Part shown: one piece after another, positions 12,511 through 26,078 of the stretch | Layout: the number at the start of each line of letters is the position of its first letter | Numbering within the stretch: position 1 is the first letter of the stretch | From: Sitta carolinensis | Taxonomy: Eukaryota > Chordata > Aves > Passeriformes > Sittidae | DNA: 64,000 nt | Reading direction: 5' to 3' | Assembly: GCA_032173965.1 (NCBI GenBank) | Contig: JAVUNC010000019.1 | Location: forward strand, 15,926,234 to 15,990,233 | Made by a program: the position numbers and the translations under genes | The notes under the pieces: generated by a model | Databases searched by the model: none | What the model was told of the DNA's origin: nothing | Seen by the model: only the letters and a program-made list of their open reading frames with translations

Positions 12511-14968
12511 CACAGCATGACCTGTAGAAATTGAGATAACAGAATACAGGATGAACTGCAGTGATCAACAGACCAGTAACTTTTGCCCCCCTTTCTATTT
12601 CTCCTTTCTGTTCCTTCCCAAAGCACCTTGATCCCCTCCTTTCCTTTGTCTCCTCCCTTAAGTCAATAATCTCAACAGCAGATTCAAGACTAACTACCCA
12701 GAGCTCCATTTTTCCTGTAGAACGAAGCATTCCTCAGAGGCAGAGTGAATTAAGAAGTTATATTGTACTGCAGAAACACAAATAGATGTAGAGCTCAGCA
12801 ATACATTTGCTATGCAACCAATTTAATCTACAAGTTAATACAAAATGTTTCTGTTCTGCATTTTGATTTTGCTGTTATGTGATAGTGCTTTCTGACTGTA
12901 AGCTTTATACAGAACTACAAAGATATGTGAAATCAGTATATTTCCCTACTTCCTATATGATATTTTTTAAAAAGAAACAATCATTTTGCCACACTCTAAC
13001 TTAAGCATAAGGTACAGAACACATATATTTGTGCATATATGGAAACAAGTACACACAAATCCAATTGACAAAGATCTTTGGATCTTTGAAGCTGACAAGG
13101 AGGTGCTAAAACTGAGGTATTACCAGCTTGCTGGTTTGGGGGCTGATTGAACAGAAAAGGTTAATTTCAAACATGATCCTGTCGTTTCCAGGCTGATCTG
13201 TTTTATCCCAACTACATTTTGATGATTTACTGTAAATGAATAACCTGGCATAAAAATGTCTCACTCAAGATGGAAGGTGACAGCTCAACAGCTGAAACAC
13301 TACAAAGCAACAACCTGACTGCTTAAATGGCCTGAGATCTTGCTATGAATGTGCTAACAAAATCAACAGGGCAGTTTGACATGGAGCCTCCACCCCTGAT
13401 GAATGGGACCAGAAACTCTCTGATGAGCCCAAAACGGGATCTTGCTGTCTGCAGCATTGAAGGAAATCTTCAGCAGCTGAAAAGCTCAGACGGAAGGGGG
13501 AAAAAAAACCAACAAAGCAAAAAACCACCCCAACAACCTAGAAATTCATGTACTTCCTAGCCCTGGGGCAGAAAGATACTGTCTTGTTGAAAAGGGCCAA
13601 GTGTCCTGCACAGACCAGACAGTCCCACCCTGGGGTCATCACGAGACAGGAATTAACACAGCAGATATGTACTTTCTTATTTCTGTGAGCTTTTAAAAGA
13701 TGCATGCCAGCCTGCACATACTTTCATTTCTGGGGATTTCTGAGTCAGTCTTCTAACTCTGTCAGTTGGGATCTGGGCACTGTTTTGAAACTAATCTCCC
13801 AATTGTCCTTACATGTTTTAATTCACCCTCCCCCCCAGCACAGGATTTTCTCAAAGTGAATGAATTGCATCCCTTTGGGATGTACTGGACTGGAAGGTGA
13901 TGCCTGAGAAAATGTCCAATATACTCCAGGTAACAGCAGTGGCCAGTTCAGAAAAAAAAAAAATATTTAACTTCAGTGCAACACATCCTCTGAGAGAGAG
14001 CAACCTCAGCACCAGCTGTTTCACACTGCACATCCCAGCCCAGCTTGAATCCCTCATTGCTAATCATGAATTTAGTATACAAAAGCAAACATCGAGGAAG
14101 CAGATAATGTCTACTGTGGTTTAGACAGGGCTGCCTAACCTAGAAGTGACATTTAGGACAGAGAAGGAATCCACAGCATTTTTGAAAAACAGCAGCATGT
14201 AAAATTAAGATTGCATAGGATAATGAAGAAGCTGAAAACCTGCTCCTGAAAACTAACACAAGAGGCAAATTACCTTGCAACAGAAACTAAACGCCTCTCA
14301 GAGTTTCTCAAGAGAAATGTATGAAAAGTGACCCACCATGAGGTGCTCTTCCCCAGAACCAGAGGGAGATGTCAGGTGCACCAGGCCCTGTCCGGGTGAG
14401 GATCGGGGTGGTGACCCATGTGAGCCCATCTCCTGAGAGCCAGTCCATGACACCCCTCTGAGGAGGGCACAGAGCTTGTGGGGAAGAGCAGCTCCAAAGC
14501 AGAGAAAAGCACCTGCAAGAAGTGACAATGAAAGGAAGAGGTAAGGCTTCAGACCTTCTGTGGTGTGTAACAGAGTTGATACAAGTAAAGACTGAAAATA
14601 ACATTTTAAAAGGTCTGATCAGGCACTGTTGACAATGAAGTAAATCAGTGGAGATTCACCCTGCTTAAAAATGAATCCTAAACTTGGCATTAAAATTGCA
14701 TAAGCATTGCTCTGATATTTCTGCCTAGCCAGTGTCTGAAAGCACAGGTGAGACAGGGGCAGCAGGTACACTAAATACCAAAAGGAAAACTGGAAAGGTA
14801 GGGAAGGAAGGCAGGGTTAGGAAAGGCTGCAAAAACCTTCTTCCTCCTCATAGGAAAGGAACTTTCTCTGGGTCCAGTGGAACAGCCAGCTGTTCCCCAA
14901 TGTGAGACAAAGACTTACCATCTAGCACACAGAGTAGGCTCAGTTTTATTCAGTTTCATTTTATGCAG
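12511..14968. other. Unique non-coding stretch, no gene seen
   Basis: No gene recognised. An A/C-rich low-complexity patch (about 13499-13538) and a 12-A run near 13951 are the only notable features. Confidence 0.5.
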
Positions 14969-15015
14969 TGATTTGGGCATCCGTTGATTCTGGCTGTGAT
15001 TTGGGTATCCATTGA
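14969..15015. repeat. 28-bp-period partial tandem repeat
   Basis: TGATTTGGGCATCCGTTGA (14969-14987) recurs as TGATTTGGGTATCCATTGA (14997-15015), 17 of 19 identical and offset by 28 bp. Just downstream, AAATGCTCTT occurs at 15016 and again at 15046, flanking an inverted pair TTGAATT/AATTCAA, so this small region has been locally rearranged. Confidence 0.8.
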
Positions 15016-15055
15016 AATGCTCTTTTGAATTATAACATGCAATTCAAATGCTCTT

Positions 15056-16640
15056 GGACAAATTGTGATTGTGATGGACTTGGCGCTCAGTACGGACACC
15101 GAGAGTCATGGAAAAGCATGGAAATGACTGGGCTGTTTTTCACAACTACAGAGCACCCAGTATTCCAAGAGCTCAGGGGATTAAGTGTTAAAGTTTTGTT
15201 TCAGTCTGTTGTAAAGAAAACAGATGCATATTTGTATTCAGCTGAACATCTCAAAAGTTTGAGAAGGCGTAGTACGATTATAATTTGCACCCATATCATC
15301 TTTGAAGACAAGAGATGAATCATCTGCAAAATTAGCTGCAGATGGAGGCTCAGGTCTTGGGAGGCTTGAAAGATTCCAGGCTGTTTGGAAAGGTTTCAAT
15401 TTGTATCCACAGCCAGTTCAAAATGAAAGATGAACCAAACCAGCTAATACACATTGCAATAGACTGTGAGGATCTCTTTTATCTGTCCCCTGGAGGAAAC
15501 TTCTGGATTAATAAAAGGCTTCTAAAAGGAAAAATAGTATTTCTTTTAATATATTTTACCCACATTGTAAAAATCTCTTTATTGTTTTCCTGTACTGCTG
15601 TTGTGTGCCTGCCATAATTGAACAGCCTAATGCAAAAAGAAATATTATACAATCTGAACACAAACATAATGGGTATTGAAAAAAATCCCTGGCAACAGGC
15701 AGAAGTTAAACAAACAGACAGAAAAACTATCTTGCCGAGACACAGCACTTCTATTAAAGAAGGCAAAGAGATGAAATGCCTTTGTGTTTGAAAGCAAGAC
15801 ATTTCTCTATATACTTGTATATATTCAACTCTAGCTAGTTGTACACTTTTGTTACAAAAACTTTTGTGATTTTGGAGCACGGACATCTACCTCTGCTGTC
15901 CTGGAAAAGATACTTTTGCTACTCAAACCTGTCCCAAATGTTTGAAGAAGAAGAAATAGAGTGAACCAAACTCGGAGTTGGGGTTTCTGCTGACCAACAT
16001 GATCACTCAAACATGATCTTGAAGGAAATATTTTACTATTTTTTAGGTTAATGGTACAGGTTGCACAAGGAAATTAAGCCTACGTGGTGCAGTTCTTAGA
16101 AGAATTACCAAGGGGTTTGAGATGTAGAGCCTTCAGAAGCAAAGACAGTACTGCCAGTGTTTGTAGATGTGGTAGCATTGTTTTGTTTTAAAATCTGTTC
16201 ATGTCAAACAATATAAAGAAATCTTTACGTCTTTTTGTCTTCCCTTTTAGTTATTTAGACAGAACAACAAATTAACTGGTTTTGACAACAATTTGGAGGG
16301 CAAGCTGATGAGGAATGAGCAGTAAATCATGCAGGGATTTAATTAAAAAAACCCAGATGTTGAAAAACTGAGAAAAACGACCGCTGATTGGAACTTCCAA
16401 ACTATTAAAGAATGACAAAGATAAAAACATAATTAGCATACAAACCTATATATTCCAAAAATTTAGACAGGAACAACAGCATTAAACCTGGAATTTTCCA
16501 AGTTCTACTAAGATATCTGCACCCATTGTTGTAACTCCAACCTCTGGCAAACAATATTAATACCTTTTATTCTCACCACATCTGTGAGTGTGGCTGTCAG
16601 CTTCCTATTGTTCTTGCTAAATATTTTATGTATTTCTTAT
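15056..16640. other. Unique non-coding stretch, no gene seen
   Basis: AT-rich DNA without a recognised gene or repeat. Open frames at 15025-15886 on both strands overlap one another and look random. Confidence 0.5.
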
Positions 16641-16780
16641 ATAAAATAATATTTTATATATATATATATACATACACACACATCTATATATGAAATGTGT
16701 GTATATATATGCTGATATACACCGCACACTTATATATTTAGATATATGCATACACACATACTTTTATGAAATATATACAT
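16641..16780. repeat. Compound AT/CA microsatellite
   Basis: A pure TA run (16655-16670) leads into CATACACACACA and then several degraded TATATA and CACA patches to about 16780. It is a typical decayed compound dinucleotide repeat. Confidence 0.88.
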
Positions 16781-17517
16781 TTTTTCTCTACACCCTGCAG
16801 GCTACAGCAGACATGTACTTTGCTGGCTTTACAAGCATCACATCCCTCAATGATATCTTGAAATGAAAGAGATTAAATTGTATGTGAGTGTAGTATCAGC
16901 TCTAAACATGTCAGGGCTCTAGGCATTTAACTATATGAATCTTTTGGAATATTCAAATATGCCCTTTTCAAAAAATACTGGAGAATAATGCTAATTAAGG
17001 ACATTTTTCTTTGGGCAGTATAACATTCTACCCCTTCTTAATTGGCACACGCATTTCTCACAACAGTCCACTTGACACAGCACAAGTTTTGTCAGTGAAA
17101 GATTCTCCTTATCTCCATTTTTTCAGCATTTTGTCTGTTATTTTGGGATCCTTTATCTGATATTGTGAAATTTATTTCTGGAATGAGAGATGGCAGAGAG
17201 TATGGACATTAATTAATCAAGCTCCATGGATGTCTAACACATGCACATCTTAACTACTTCTCTACATAAAAAGGACTTTTCCAACTATGGCTAGGCTACT
17301 GTGTCCAACATAGGTCATGTGGAAACAAGCTCTCTTGCTGGATCAACTAATGAGAACTGAAAATCCACACTGAGATGTCTTCTGCTAAACTGGAAAATTC
17401 TTTCATACCAGTCCCATTTATTTAAATTCCTAAAACACACAAAAGGGTCTGTAATGCTCTCACTGCCCCCAAGAAAGCTGTGAAAGAGTGAATGATTATC
17501 CAAGAGAACTATTCTAA
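16781..17517. other. Unique non-coding stretch, no gene seen
   Basis: About 740 bp between the microsatellite and an LTR; no gene or repeat recognised. Confidence 0.5.
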
Positions 17518-17942
17518 CGCCTTAAGCTTTAGCTTCCATATTTTCCAGATTCTGTATTGCATTAGTGTGTAACTCTGAACTTCATATGAATTGTCAGCAA
17601 GTTCTCCTCCCAGCTCAGTCAGAACAATCCTTTTCCAGCCCCAGAACCAAGGACACTGCTGCAGCTTTGGGCCAAAAGTGCAAACAGCAGAGAATTGAGG
17701 AGAGCAATGTGGGAGGATGGGACTGTGTCACCTGAAGCTGTATTTGGACGATTAACCCCAATATGGAAATGGACCAAATCTTGTAAAAGTGTGAAAACTC
17801 GTGACCAGGATCCATCTTGGTCAGAGCCAGGGCCAGGCTCTTGTGCTGCCCAAGGTGTTTCCTTTGAGGCCTTTTAATAAATCCCTGCTTTATTCCTTTA
17901 ACTCTGTCTAGCCTCTGCTCCAGGGAGCCTCTCAAGGCATCA
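17518..17942 (+). mobile_element. ERV LTR, family A, copy 2 (probably solo)
   Basis: A complete-looking LTR of about 425 bp on the plus strand, homologous to the reverse complements of 1-387 and 53543-53969. It starts CGCCTTAAG (the family appears to start TGCCTTAAG, so the terminal TG has mutated) and ends GGCATCA. It shares the block around its AATAAA (17876-17881) and the downstream GCCTCTGCTCCAGGGAGCCTC motif. The flanks read ATTCTAA on the left and ATTCAAG on the right, at best a decayed target-site duplication. No internal retroviral sequence adjoins it, so it is probably a solo LTR left by recombination. It is the most diverged of the three copies. Confidence 0.8.
17876..17881 (+). promoter_or_regulatory. 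LTR polyadenylation signal AATAAA (copy 2)
   Basis: AATAAA in the conserved TTTTAATAAATCCCTGCTTTAT block of family A, about 60 bp before the LTR 3' end, as expected for a retroviral LTR. Confidence 0.65.
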
Positions 17943-20900
17943 ATTCAAGCAAGAGTAGATAAAGCTACTAAACAGCAAACACAAGGTGGATTGTGCTGAA
18001 ATGCTAATGCCAGTTCAAGGGAAATCACCTTTTTAATAGCACCAGCACAAGTTTCTCTGTTCATGCATTTTTCATCAGTTGAATGGGAACTGGAGTAATC
18101 CTGAATCCTGCTGTGACACCACAGGTCAGTTCTCATGGCTTTTTGGGAACCTCCACACCAGGGAGTGTCCTTCCCCTTTCTCAAAGGCACAGTTCTCATT
18201 CCCATCAGGAACACCCTTGGTTTTCTCCTATGGCCACTGCCTGAGAGAACCACTAACATAAATAAATACTAAAACTCTAAAACATGCAGCTGAGGACTCT
18301 GGTCCATGCAGCAGAACTTCCAGAGGAAAGTTTTATGAGGGAAAATAAGGGAAAGCAAATCAAGAAGTGTCTCTTTACAAACAAATGGCTCCAGTATAAG
18401 ATGTCTAATTCTGATCAACACACTGATAAATAACAGCTGCCATGAAACCACTTCAGAACAGACAGTCCCTTAAGGAAGGAGGGACCAAGCCCTTCTTACT
18501 TAGCACATTTTGTGCTTAGTCAGGCTTCTGTTTGGCTCTGAATTTCTGTAAGTCTGTGCACTCTTAATACATCAAAATGAAAATCATATCTTCCCTGCCT
18601 TATGAAAATCAATATGTAAGAGTATTATACTGTCTATCAGACAATAATTGGTGCTGCCTTCTGGAATCACAGTGCTGACTGTTATGGAAAGCAACAGAGC
18701 TCCTGCTCAGCGAGTCACCTACTATGGGTTTTGCTTAATAGTGCTTAATTAGCATCTACTCCAAATCCACGTCCAAGGTGATTGCAGGTTGAGATCCAAA
18801 GATTAGGAATTCAAACTTTGGAAATGCTGGTCAGGTGACTGGAAAAGCAAAGACTTATTAGCTGTAGCCTCCATTCATTTTGAGCTGTTTTTTCTGGCAA
18901 GGGTTAGTTCAGATTGTTCCCTTCCTTTTCAGAATATAGGATTTTCAGTGGGGTTTTCAGAGAGGAAACCTGCACGGCGCTGTACTCAGGGTAAAAACCA
19001 ACACTCGAGACTGATCTAGTGCAAAAGCATAAGCAAGGCAGTGTCATTACAGCCTCACAGAATGGATGGAGGTGACAGAGGTAACCTTAACCTGGGTAAG
19101 TTGAAAATAATACTGTGAGTGAGCAGCGATGGATGGTATGCAAAGCAAAAGGGGAAGCCAGAAAGGGAAGATTTCACAGATTTGGTGATTCTGTTCAGGC
19201 TCTCCTAATGTGTTTGCTATCATGGTAACCAAGGGTTTCTCTTACTCTTGCCATTTACACCTCATTCTTGCAATCCAAAAGCTGTCACAGGGCTGTGTTG
19301 GCACAGGCAAGACGGAACATTTCCAATGTTGCTGTACAAAGGCACGAGGTTTGTTGAGTGTGTATGACAACTTCCCTTTGACCTGGGAACTTTCAGATGC
19401 CTCTAGGAAATGTTCAAGCATGTGCCAAGATTTGGAACAGTTGGGATCAGGTGTCCTTCAAGGCTGCTTTGTCTGAGTCCAAGCAATCATGGAGAAGAAG
19501 CCAAAAGAGTGTTCCAGGGAGAAACCCACTGCTCTCTGAGGCCAGCTGTGACATGGGCTCATCACATCTATTGAAAACAGTCAGAACCAGACAAACACAT
19601 CCCTGAGGACGGAGTTAGGTCCACAGGCAGAAGGAATGAAGGTAGATGAATAGATAGGCTAGAAGGAGGGAAGATTGTTCATGAAAACTGTCTATCCAGA
19701 TAATTCCCCCTCTTCCTGGCCACCCGTGGCTTGCCCACTGCTCTCCACAAACAAGGTGTTTTCTCCTTCCTTCTGCAGAAGCAGATGGTGTGGTGGAGCA
19801 AGTGTCAGGAACAACAAGCAATACTGCAGGATAAGTAGCAAACTCCTACAGAACATATAATTCTTCATGAAAAAGTCTTTCAGAAATACTGTAAAAATAT
19901 CTATTTATTGGCAGGGGGGTCACAGACCATAAGCTTCCTATCAGTCAAAAACTGTCAGCATGGACAAGCTTTAATTTGCTCTGAGACTTGGGACAAAAGA
20001 AAAATTACCTTTCATTCAGGGCACTAAGACATCACCTATGCACAGAATATGATTTTACTTATGAAGTATTAACATTAATATGATTTCATCCCAAGTAAAG
20101 AGGATGATAAGTCTATTTCTCTGCATGTGCTCTTAAGAACTAGTTTGAGGGAGCTAGTTTTAGTCCATCCATTTACTTTATTGAATAATAAAGTAAACCC
20201 TAAATGAGGAGGAAAATAAATACCAAGAGCTTGAATTTAGGGTTAATTCTTTGAAGCTCCATAAATCTTCATTGTCTGTCAAGGTGCATGCAAGGCATAC
20301 CTGTATCTGAGCAGCAAAGATTAAAGTATAAGATCAATAGCTGTAATCAAAATGAGTTTCTTTTTTTTCCTCTTTCTCAAATGGTAGCTAAGAAGACCTG
20401 GAAAGAATTGAGAATATGTCTGCAAAAAAGCAAACAAACTCCAGAGATACAATCTGTTCAAACAGAGACTGGTTAAATGTGTTACTCTTTGGTAGCAAGC
20501 ACTGGAACATTTCCAATTCCCTGCAATTTGTGGAAAAAAAAAAAAAGAATAACCAAGAAGCTGATAGTAGTATTCTCTGTGTACAAATACACAAGGACAA
20601 CAACACAGAGCCTGATCCAGAACTCACTGCAGACACAGGGATGTAGTGATGTAGGGAAAGAAGGCAAAGAAGCAATTTTGCTTCTATGTTTAACCCCAAC
20701 GGCATCAGGAGTACCATAATCTTCTCCCATATTTTTTGTGCCTTTCATGGATAATTTCACCTAAGGTGGATGGAATGAGAGAGATGCCATTTATCACACA
20801 GAAAGTGACAAGTTTGCACAAGCAGGTCCATGAGAGCAACACAGCCGTTCCCTGTCTGCACTGCCAACCTCTGGAGTCCAACACACCCCCAGGAGAGCAC

Positions 20901-23218
20901 CTCGGCAGTGCCAGGCTGCACGCAGCTCGGGGTGCTCCACCTGGGCAAAGCCTTCCAAGAGTGCACTCCAGCACCTCAACAGGGGCCAGGTTTATGGGCT
21001 CTGATGCATGAAAAAGACCCAGCATCTGCTAAAGTTAAGGGCTTGTTAGAGAGTTCCATAAAGAGCTTGATGGAAGCAAAGAGACTGGGATGTGACAGCA
21101 AGGAAAAGAGATAAAGTCACATTTTGCCGAAAGGATAAACATTAGCAGATTAATGACCACATGATAGTCTAAGCATGGTTCTTATCTATAAGGTTGAACG
21201 ATATTTTCTGGTGAACGACATTCCAAGGACCAGTATTTAATAATGGGGAAGAAGAGTTAATTAAATAATAGCTTGAAAGTGGACAGGTTGCCTGTGCCAT
21301 GTCTTGGGACTTCCCAAGTTTGAAGGGTACAACTGTCTGCTTAAAGCACAATATCTAGAGCAGCTGCAATCTAACATTAAAGGAACATGCATGTTGTTTT
21401 AAAAATAAATGTTTTCCACATCTGCAAAGCTCTGTTTTCAAGGTAAACCTATTAATCTACCCTTCATCTTGTCTAGCAAAAAATCCGACTCTAAGGAACC
21501 TGACGTGCATGAAGCAGCCTGTATTTTTGTGGGTGGCAAATCTGTTCCCTGACAAACTCCTAGAAAACCTGTCACACAGCAGGCTCTGGAGGTCCCCAAA
21601 AGCAGCAGGACAATCTGCCACAGCTCTGCCTGCTCCTTTAGCTCTAGGTGCACACACACATGACCATATTGCGGGGCGTCGTTCTCTCCTGGCAAGCTGT
21701 GGCCAAGCATCTCTGGCAAATGGCAAGAGAGCAGGGAAGAAAATTAGAGGTTGTGAGGCTCACCTCAAAATGGATTTATTGGCAAGTGCCTGTTGCAAGA
21801 CAAATAACTAAGGAGAGGCAGGAGCTTCAGAAACACCTGTGTTCACCAACTGCCTTGCCAATCACTACAAACTGTCCATTTCCATGCCTGCAGCTCTGCA
21901 TCAGAACACTCAAAGCTTATTCTTTGATATACTGAGCATTTGCTGCTCTTCTATTATTACTGATATGAGCTACAAGATATAAAGGTGAGTTGTATAACTT
22001 AGTTATGTAAAAGTAGACCTATTTTAATTTGAAAACAAATTGGGGTACGAACAGGCTTAGTTTTCCTGTCAAAGCTCCCTTTTTTTCCTGTTCCAACCAA
22101 TTTTGGGGAGAAACTACTTTAAATCTACCTCTGGATAGTGGTTGATCAAATCTATAAAACCCAAGGCTAGAGATGATGAAATATAGCAGCTGTAAAATTA
22201 CATTAAATTATCAAACCCATGTATTTACAAGTCTATGTGAAAACTAGGGAAGTTCTCATAGTCTAAGGCATCACCACAAGAAAAAAAAAGAAATAATCTA
22301 TATATCCAAAGGTGTCTGCACAGTTTTGATTTAGTACTGCAAGTAAATCCATCCTAAACTAATATCAAACAGTAATGACACCATTCATCATCCTTTTAAC
22401 TGGAAGTAATGGCAAGATCTCTAGTGCTGTGTGGGGAAACAGGGATTTTTGTTCCTCAAAAGAAACAGACTGGATTCTCCAAACTGAAGTGGAAAACACA
22501 AAAATTATAACAAAAAGTATTTAACAGGGACATTTTAAAAAGTCAGTTTAGTTCTTCAGACATTCAGATTATTTTGATTTTAATTTTTTTTTTACTACAT
22601 AAAAAAGTTGAAAAAACCTTAACCACAAAAATCCCAAATTATACCAAGTGGAACCTTCAACAATTAATGATTTATTTCTTCATTATTCCAAGCTTATGCA
22701 GGAGGAAATTTATCTACTCCCCTCCTCCCCAGAGAGGCTTATTTGTTCATCAGGCATTTATTTAAAAATACTCTGCTGATTTCCATGCACATCACAGAGA
22801 AAAATAGATGCTTTTTATAGATTTATTTAATTCACAGATGCTATTTTAATTGGTCTCCCATACGATTGTCTCTCGCTGGGAATCTGGATGGCTCTGGGGA
22901 ATTGGCAGCAACTTTCAGAGCTTTTCCAGGTCAGTGATTCAGACATAACCAGCATCACTGGTGGCTGAGAATTAATGTGGAGAAAACTGTTTGATGGCCT
23001 ACATGAAATAAAGTCATGATTTCACTCCAGTTGTGGTTTGACAGATCACCAGCAAAACTAATCAGTGCTCTTATGGGGGTTTTTTGGAGATAGACCCAGA
23101 AAATTAGCTTCTGCAAATTATCTTTCCCATTAGGGCTGGAGGCAACCTTCAGAGTCACAAACATGAAGCATTTATTATCAGTTCGCCTTTTTCCTGATTA
23201 TTTATGAAGATTTCATGG

Positions 23219-23233
23219 TTTTTTTTTTTTTTT
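23219..23233. repeat. Poly(T) tract of 15
   Basis: Uninterrupted run of 15 T. Confidence 0.9.
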
Positions 23234-24724
23234 CTCCAAAATCTCTCACTTCTGGGAGAACAGTTCTGGGAACTGTTGCCATGCTCTGCTTCAGATTAAG
23301 GTTAATCTCTTTAAGCTTGTCCCAGGCTGGGTGGAAGGGGAAGAGAAGAGAGGGAAGGAGATGCTTGTCCTGCATTATTCTGTACGAACCTTACTGAGGG
23401 AATTTGGAGCATCTTTCTGTAGTGATGGAGAGACTGCCTTGGGCACTAACCTTTAGAAGGATAAAATTTGCTTTTGTAACCTTCTCCCTCGTGACCCTGC
23501 AAGTATTGGGCTAGATTGTCAGAAAATGTGTCAGACCACGAACTGGGATGCAAACAGGTTAGCACAGCAGTAAGCACCTCATCCCTCATCAAATATTCCA
23601 GTAAATCCTAACTGGATGCTTTGCTTACAATTTTTGGTAAAAATAGACAATTTTCCACCTCATGCTCCTGTTGATTAGCACATGCTTGTTTTCTAAATTC
23701 CCATTCATCCTACCAGCAAGGCTTCCTCAAGGACTGGCTTTAAAAACAGCAGCACTCTTAAAAGACATAGCTCAGGCCCTTGCTTAATTTTTTTTCCTCA
23801 CAGAAAGAATTCACAAAGGAAACTTGCATGTGTAGTGAAATACTGCTCTCACAAGATCCTGCAGTCTTCAAGGATTGGATGCACTGATTCAGCTAAAATT
23901 AACGTATAGAACTAGGATGAACAGAAGATGCATATGTTCTTCAAATTCTTATATAACCTTTTCCATTATCTCATTAATTCCTACTAAAAAAAACCCCAAC
24001 CAAACCCAAAAACCAAGGAGATTAGCTTCTTCCCATTTACTTTAGCTCTCAGTAGTGCACCAACAGAGGGATATTTGGGCTGCTTTTCTTGTGAGGTTTG
24101 TAATGAATTGCCTCTGGTAACAAACTAATGAGGTTGTCAGAAGGTACAACAAAACAGTTTTGCAATTTATATGAGCAGGATAGGGTCTATTCAAAATATA
24201 TAAAAAGGTACATAAAATCCATCCCTCCTCAGTGCCATACAGAGAAGAAAAGGCACAAACGTCTTTGTTAAGTGTCATGTAAGTAAAAAGAGTAAAAAGG
24301 CAGAATGAGAAATAAAAAAATTCCCAGGAGAAATAAGAAAAAAAAAAATGCAGAAAGAAACCTAATGAGCCATTTTGTCCATGGCAATGGAATTGGGAAG
24401 CAATATGCAGCTAAAGCCCAGACAGTAAGAACTTGTCCAGTTTTAAAAGCAAAATTTTTCTGCTTCCTATTCATAACTTATTCAATAATGCTTTGTGCCA
24501 GGAAAGAGAAATGGTTTATGCCTAAAGATTTCTTCTCTGCTTCACATATTTTCGAGATCTGGAGCTAAGAAGTTCAAATTCAGTTTACAATTTATGACTC
24601 CCATGAGAAGTTTAGAAATTCAAACTCACTAGAAAGAGGGAGGAAACCAAACTTCTGCTACTTCACACTAAAGGCAGAGGATGCTGGGCTTCCTTCTGTG
24701 CAACAGTGACAGCTGATTTTCTAC

Positions 24725-24740
24725 TTTTTTTTTTTTTTTC
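24725..24740. repeat. Poly(T) tract of 16
   Basis: Uninterrupted run of 16 T. Confidence 0.9.
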
Positions 24741-24970
24741 CTCCTGCTATTCAATGGTCAATTTGCAGCTAGCTTTATTACCTTTTGAAAGTGCCAATGG
24801 TTGGAAACAGCTGTTTGAAATCTACAGCAGTCCCCAGTTCCATAGAAGAATCTCAATAGGTAAACTGCTGTGCAGTAACCCAGAAATTAGAAGGTATAAT
24901 ACATCATCTTCTACTCTGGCTGTCAGTTCTGGAAGGTCTTGGTTCAGTGCCAGCGTGCAGCCAGGCTGTA

Positions 24971-24999
24971 CAGGAGGCTGCACAGCACAGAGCCTCCTG
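24971..24999. repeat. Perfect 9-bp inverted repeat (hairpin)
   Basis: CAGGAGGCT (24971-24979) and its exact reverse complement AGCCTCCTG (24991-24999) enclose an 11-nt loop. No T run follows and no pre-miRNA-length stem is visible, so it is recorded as structure only. Confidence 0.7.
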
Positions 25000-25898
25000 A
25001 CAGCACAGCTCTGGAAACCTGCATGACAGTCCCCAGGCTTCAGGGATCTGCCTGAGCACGAAAAAAGGCAGCAGAAAAAGAGCCTTTCCTCTGACAAGGG
25101 TCATTCTAATTACCAGGAATGAAGCAGTGTGGAGGTAGATAATTCCCAGTCACAGGAACTGGTATTGTACTGATATCCAGGATGCAGTAAGATATGAGCT
25201 GGTAAAATTAACACAATCAGTTAGAGTTATTTAAGTGAACAGAGTACCCAGACTTATTTTGTCAACCCAGTGAACAACATACATGCCTTGTCACACTGTC
25301 ATGGAAGCATACGTGATAGCAGAATATCTCTGTGCCAGAGTATACATACACACAGCTCTCAATCCACACTTATCCTGAAGTGTGGAAGAATTTCTGGTCA
25401 AATGTGTGTCAGTTCTGGCTTACTGAAGCTGTCCACTTGCTCCTGGGGAGACTGGATGTAAGGCATGCAGGTGACAGTCCTCTACCCTTCTGTTTCCTCT
25501 TTACCTCTTCCTTTTCACCTCACACACACCTTTCATTGAGGAACTTTTCCTCTCTTTTCCAATGGATCGCTCAGTACCATGTGGTTGATAACCACAACCC
25601 CTGAGAGTTATCCACAGAGAACCCAGGGGTCCCTACAGGAGCATATGTCGAAATACTGTAAACCCAAAGGATCAGCTCAAATCGAGTTCTGAAAGCAGAC
25701 TGGAAGCAGCCCAAGGAAGACGAGGCAGGACTGTGACAACACCTGGCCTTGACACCTCAGCAGTGTCATTTGCAAGTGCAGACATCTTATCTTAAACCTG
25801 AGGTACTCATTCCTGCTCCCTGCTCCTCCAAGCTCCCTGCTGCTGCTGAGCTCAGGTGCTGCCTCTCACAGCCCCCTTCCCAAGGGGATGGGCACTGC

Positions 25899-26078
25899 TT
25901 TTCTCTCTCTCTCTCCCTGTACCAGGTGGTGATGAAAAGCAGTTCAGCAGTTGCCACACAAGACATCGAGTCAATCCAGCAAGACAGACAGCAGCGGGGT
26001 AGAATTCCCAACCAAAATGTTAGGAGTCCTTGCTTGCAAAAAGGCTGCAGTTGGTGGGGGACCAGAAGTACACACTGC
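25899..26078 (+). other. Exon-like segment with strong acceptor-like site (weak candidate)
   Basis: A pyrimidine tract (25899-25920, mostly CT repeats) is followed by ACCAG, with AG at 25924-25925. From 25926 a reading frame stays open for 51 codons (VVMKSSSAVATQDIESIQQD...) to a stop at 26079-26081. The translation matches no family I know, and I see no strong GT donor in the open part; the best is a weak GGGGTAGAA near 25999. It could be a chance pyrimidine tract, or an exon of a non-coding transcript. Confidence 0.15.

Larger units (their letters stand above)
17943..25898. other. Unique non-coding stretch with scattered simple repeats
   Basis: About 8 kb without a recognised gene. It contains T runs at 23219-23233 (15 T) and 24725-24740 (16 T), an A/C-rich patch at 23984-24016, and somewhat GC-richer patches at 20820-21000 and 24930-25060. 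Multiple overlapping open frames near 20388-21114 and 21438-21935 occur on both strands in these GC-richer patches and show no domain. Confidence 0.5.

Noticed and set aside
19050..19110. Reverse-strand CR1 end suggested by TCACAGAATGGATGGAGG
   Set aside because: Only a short resemblance to the common CR1 terminal words; no following GGAAGGGACC or further CR1 blocks.
24971..24999. Pre-miRNA or bacterial-type terminator hairpin
   Set aside because: The stem is only 9 bp with an 11-nt loop and no T run; too short for a miRNA precursor, and the genome is eukaryotic.
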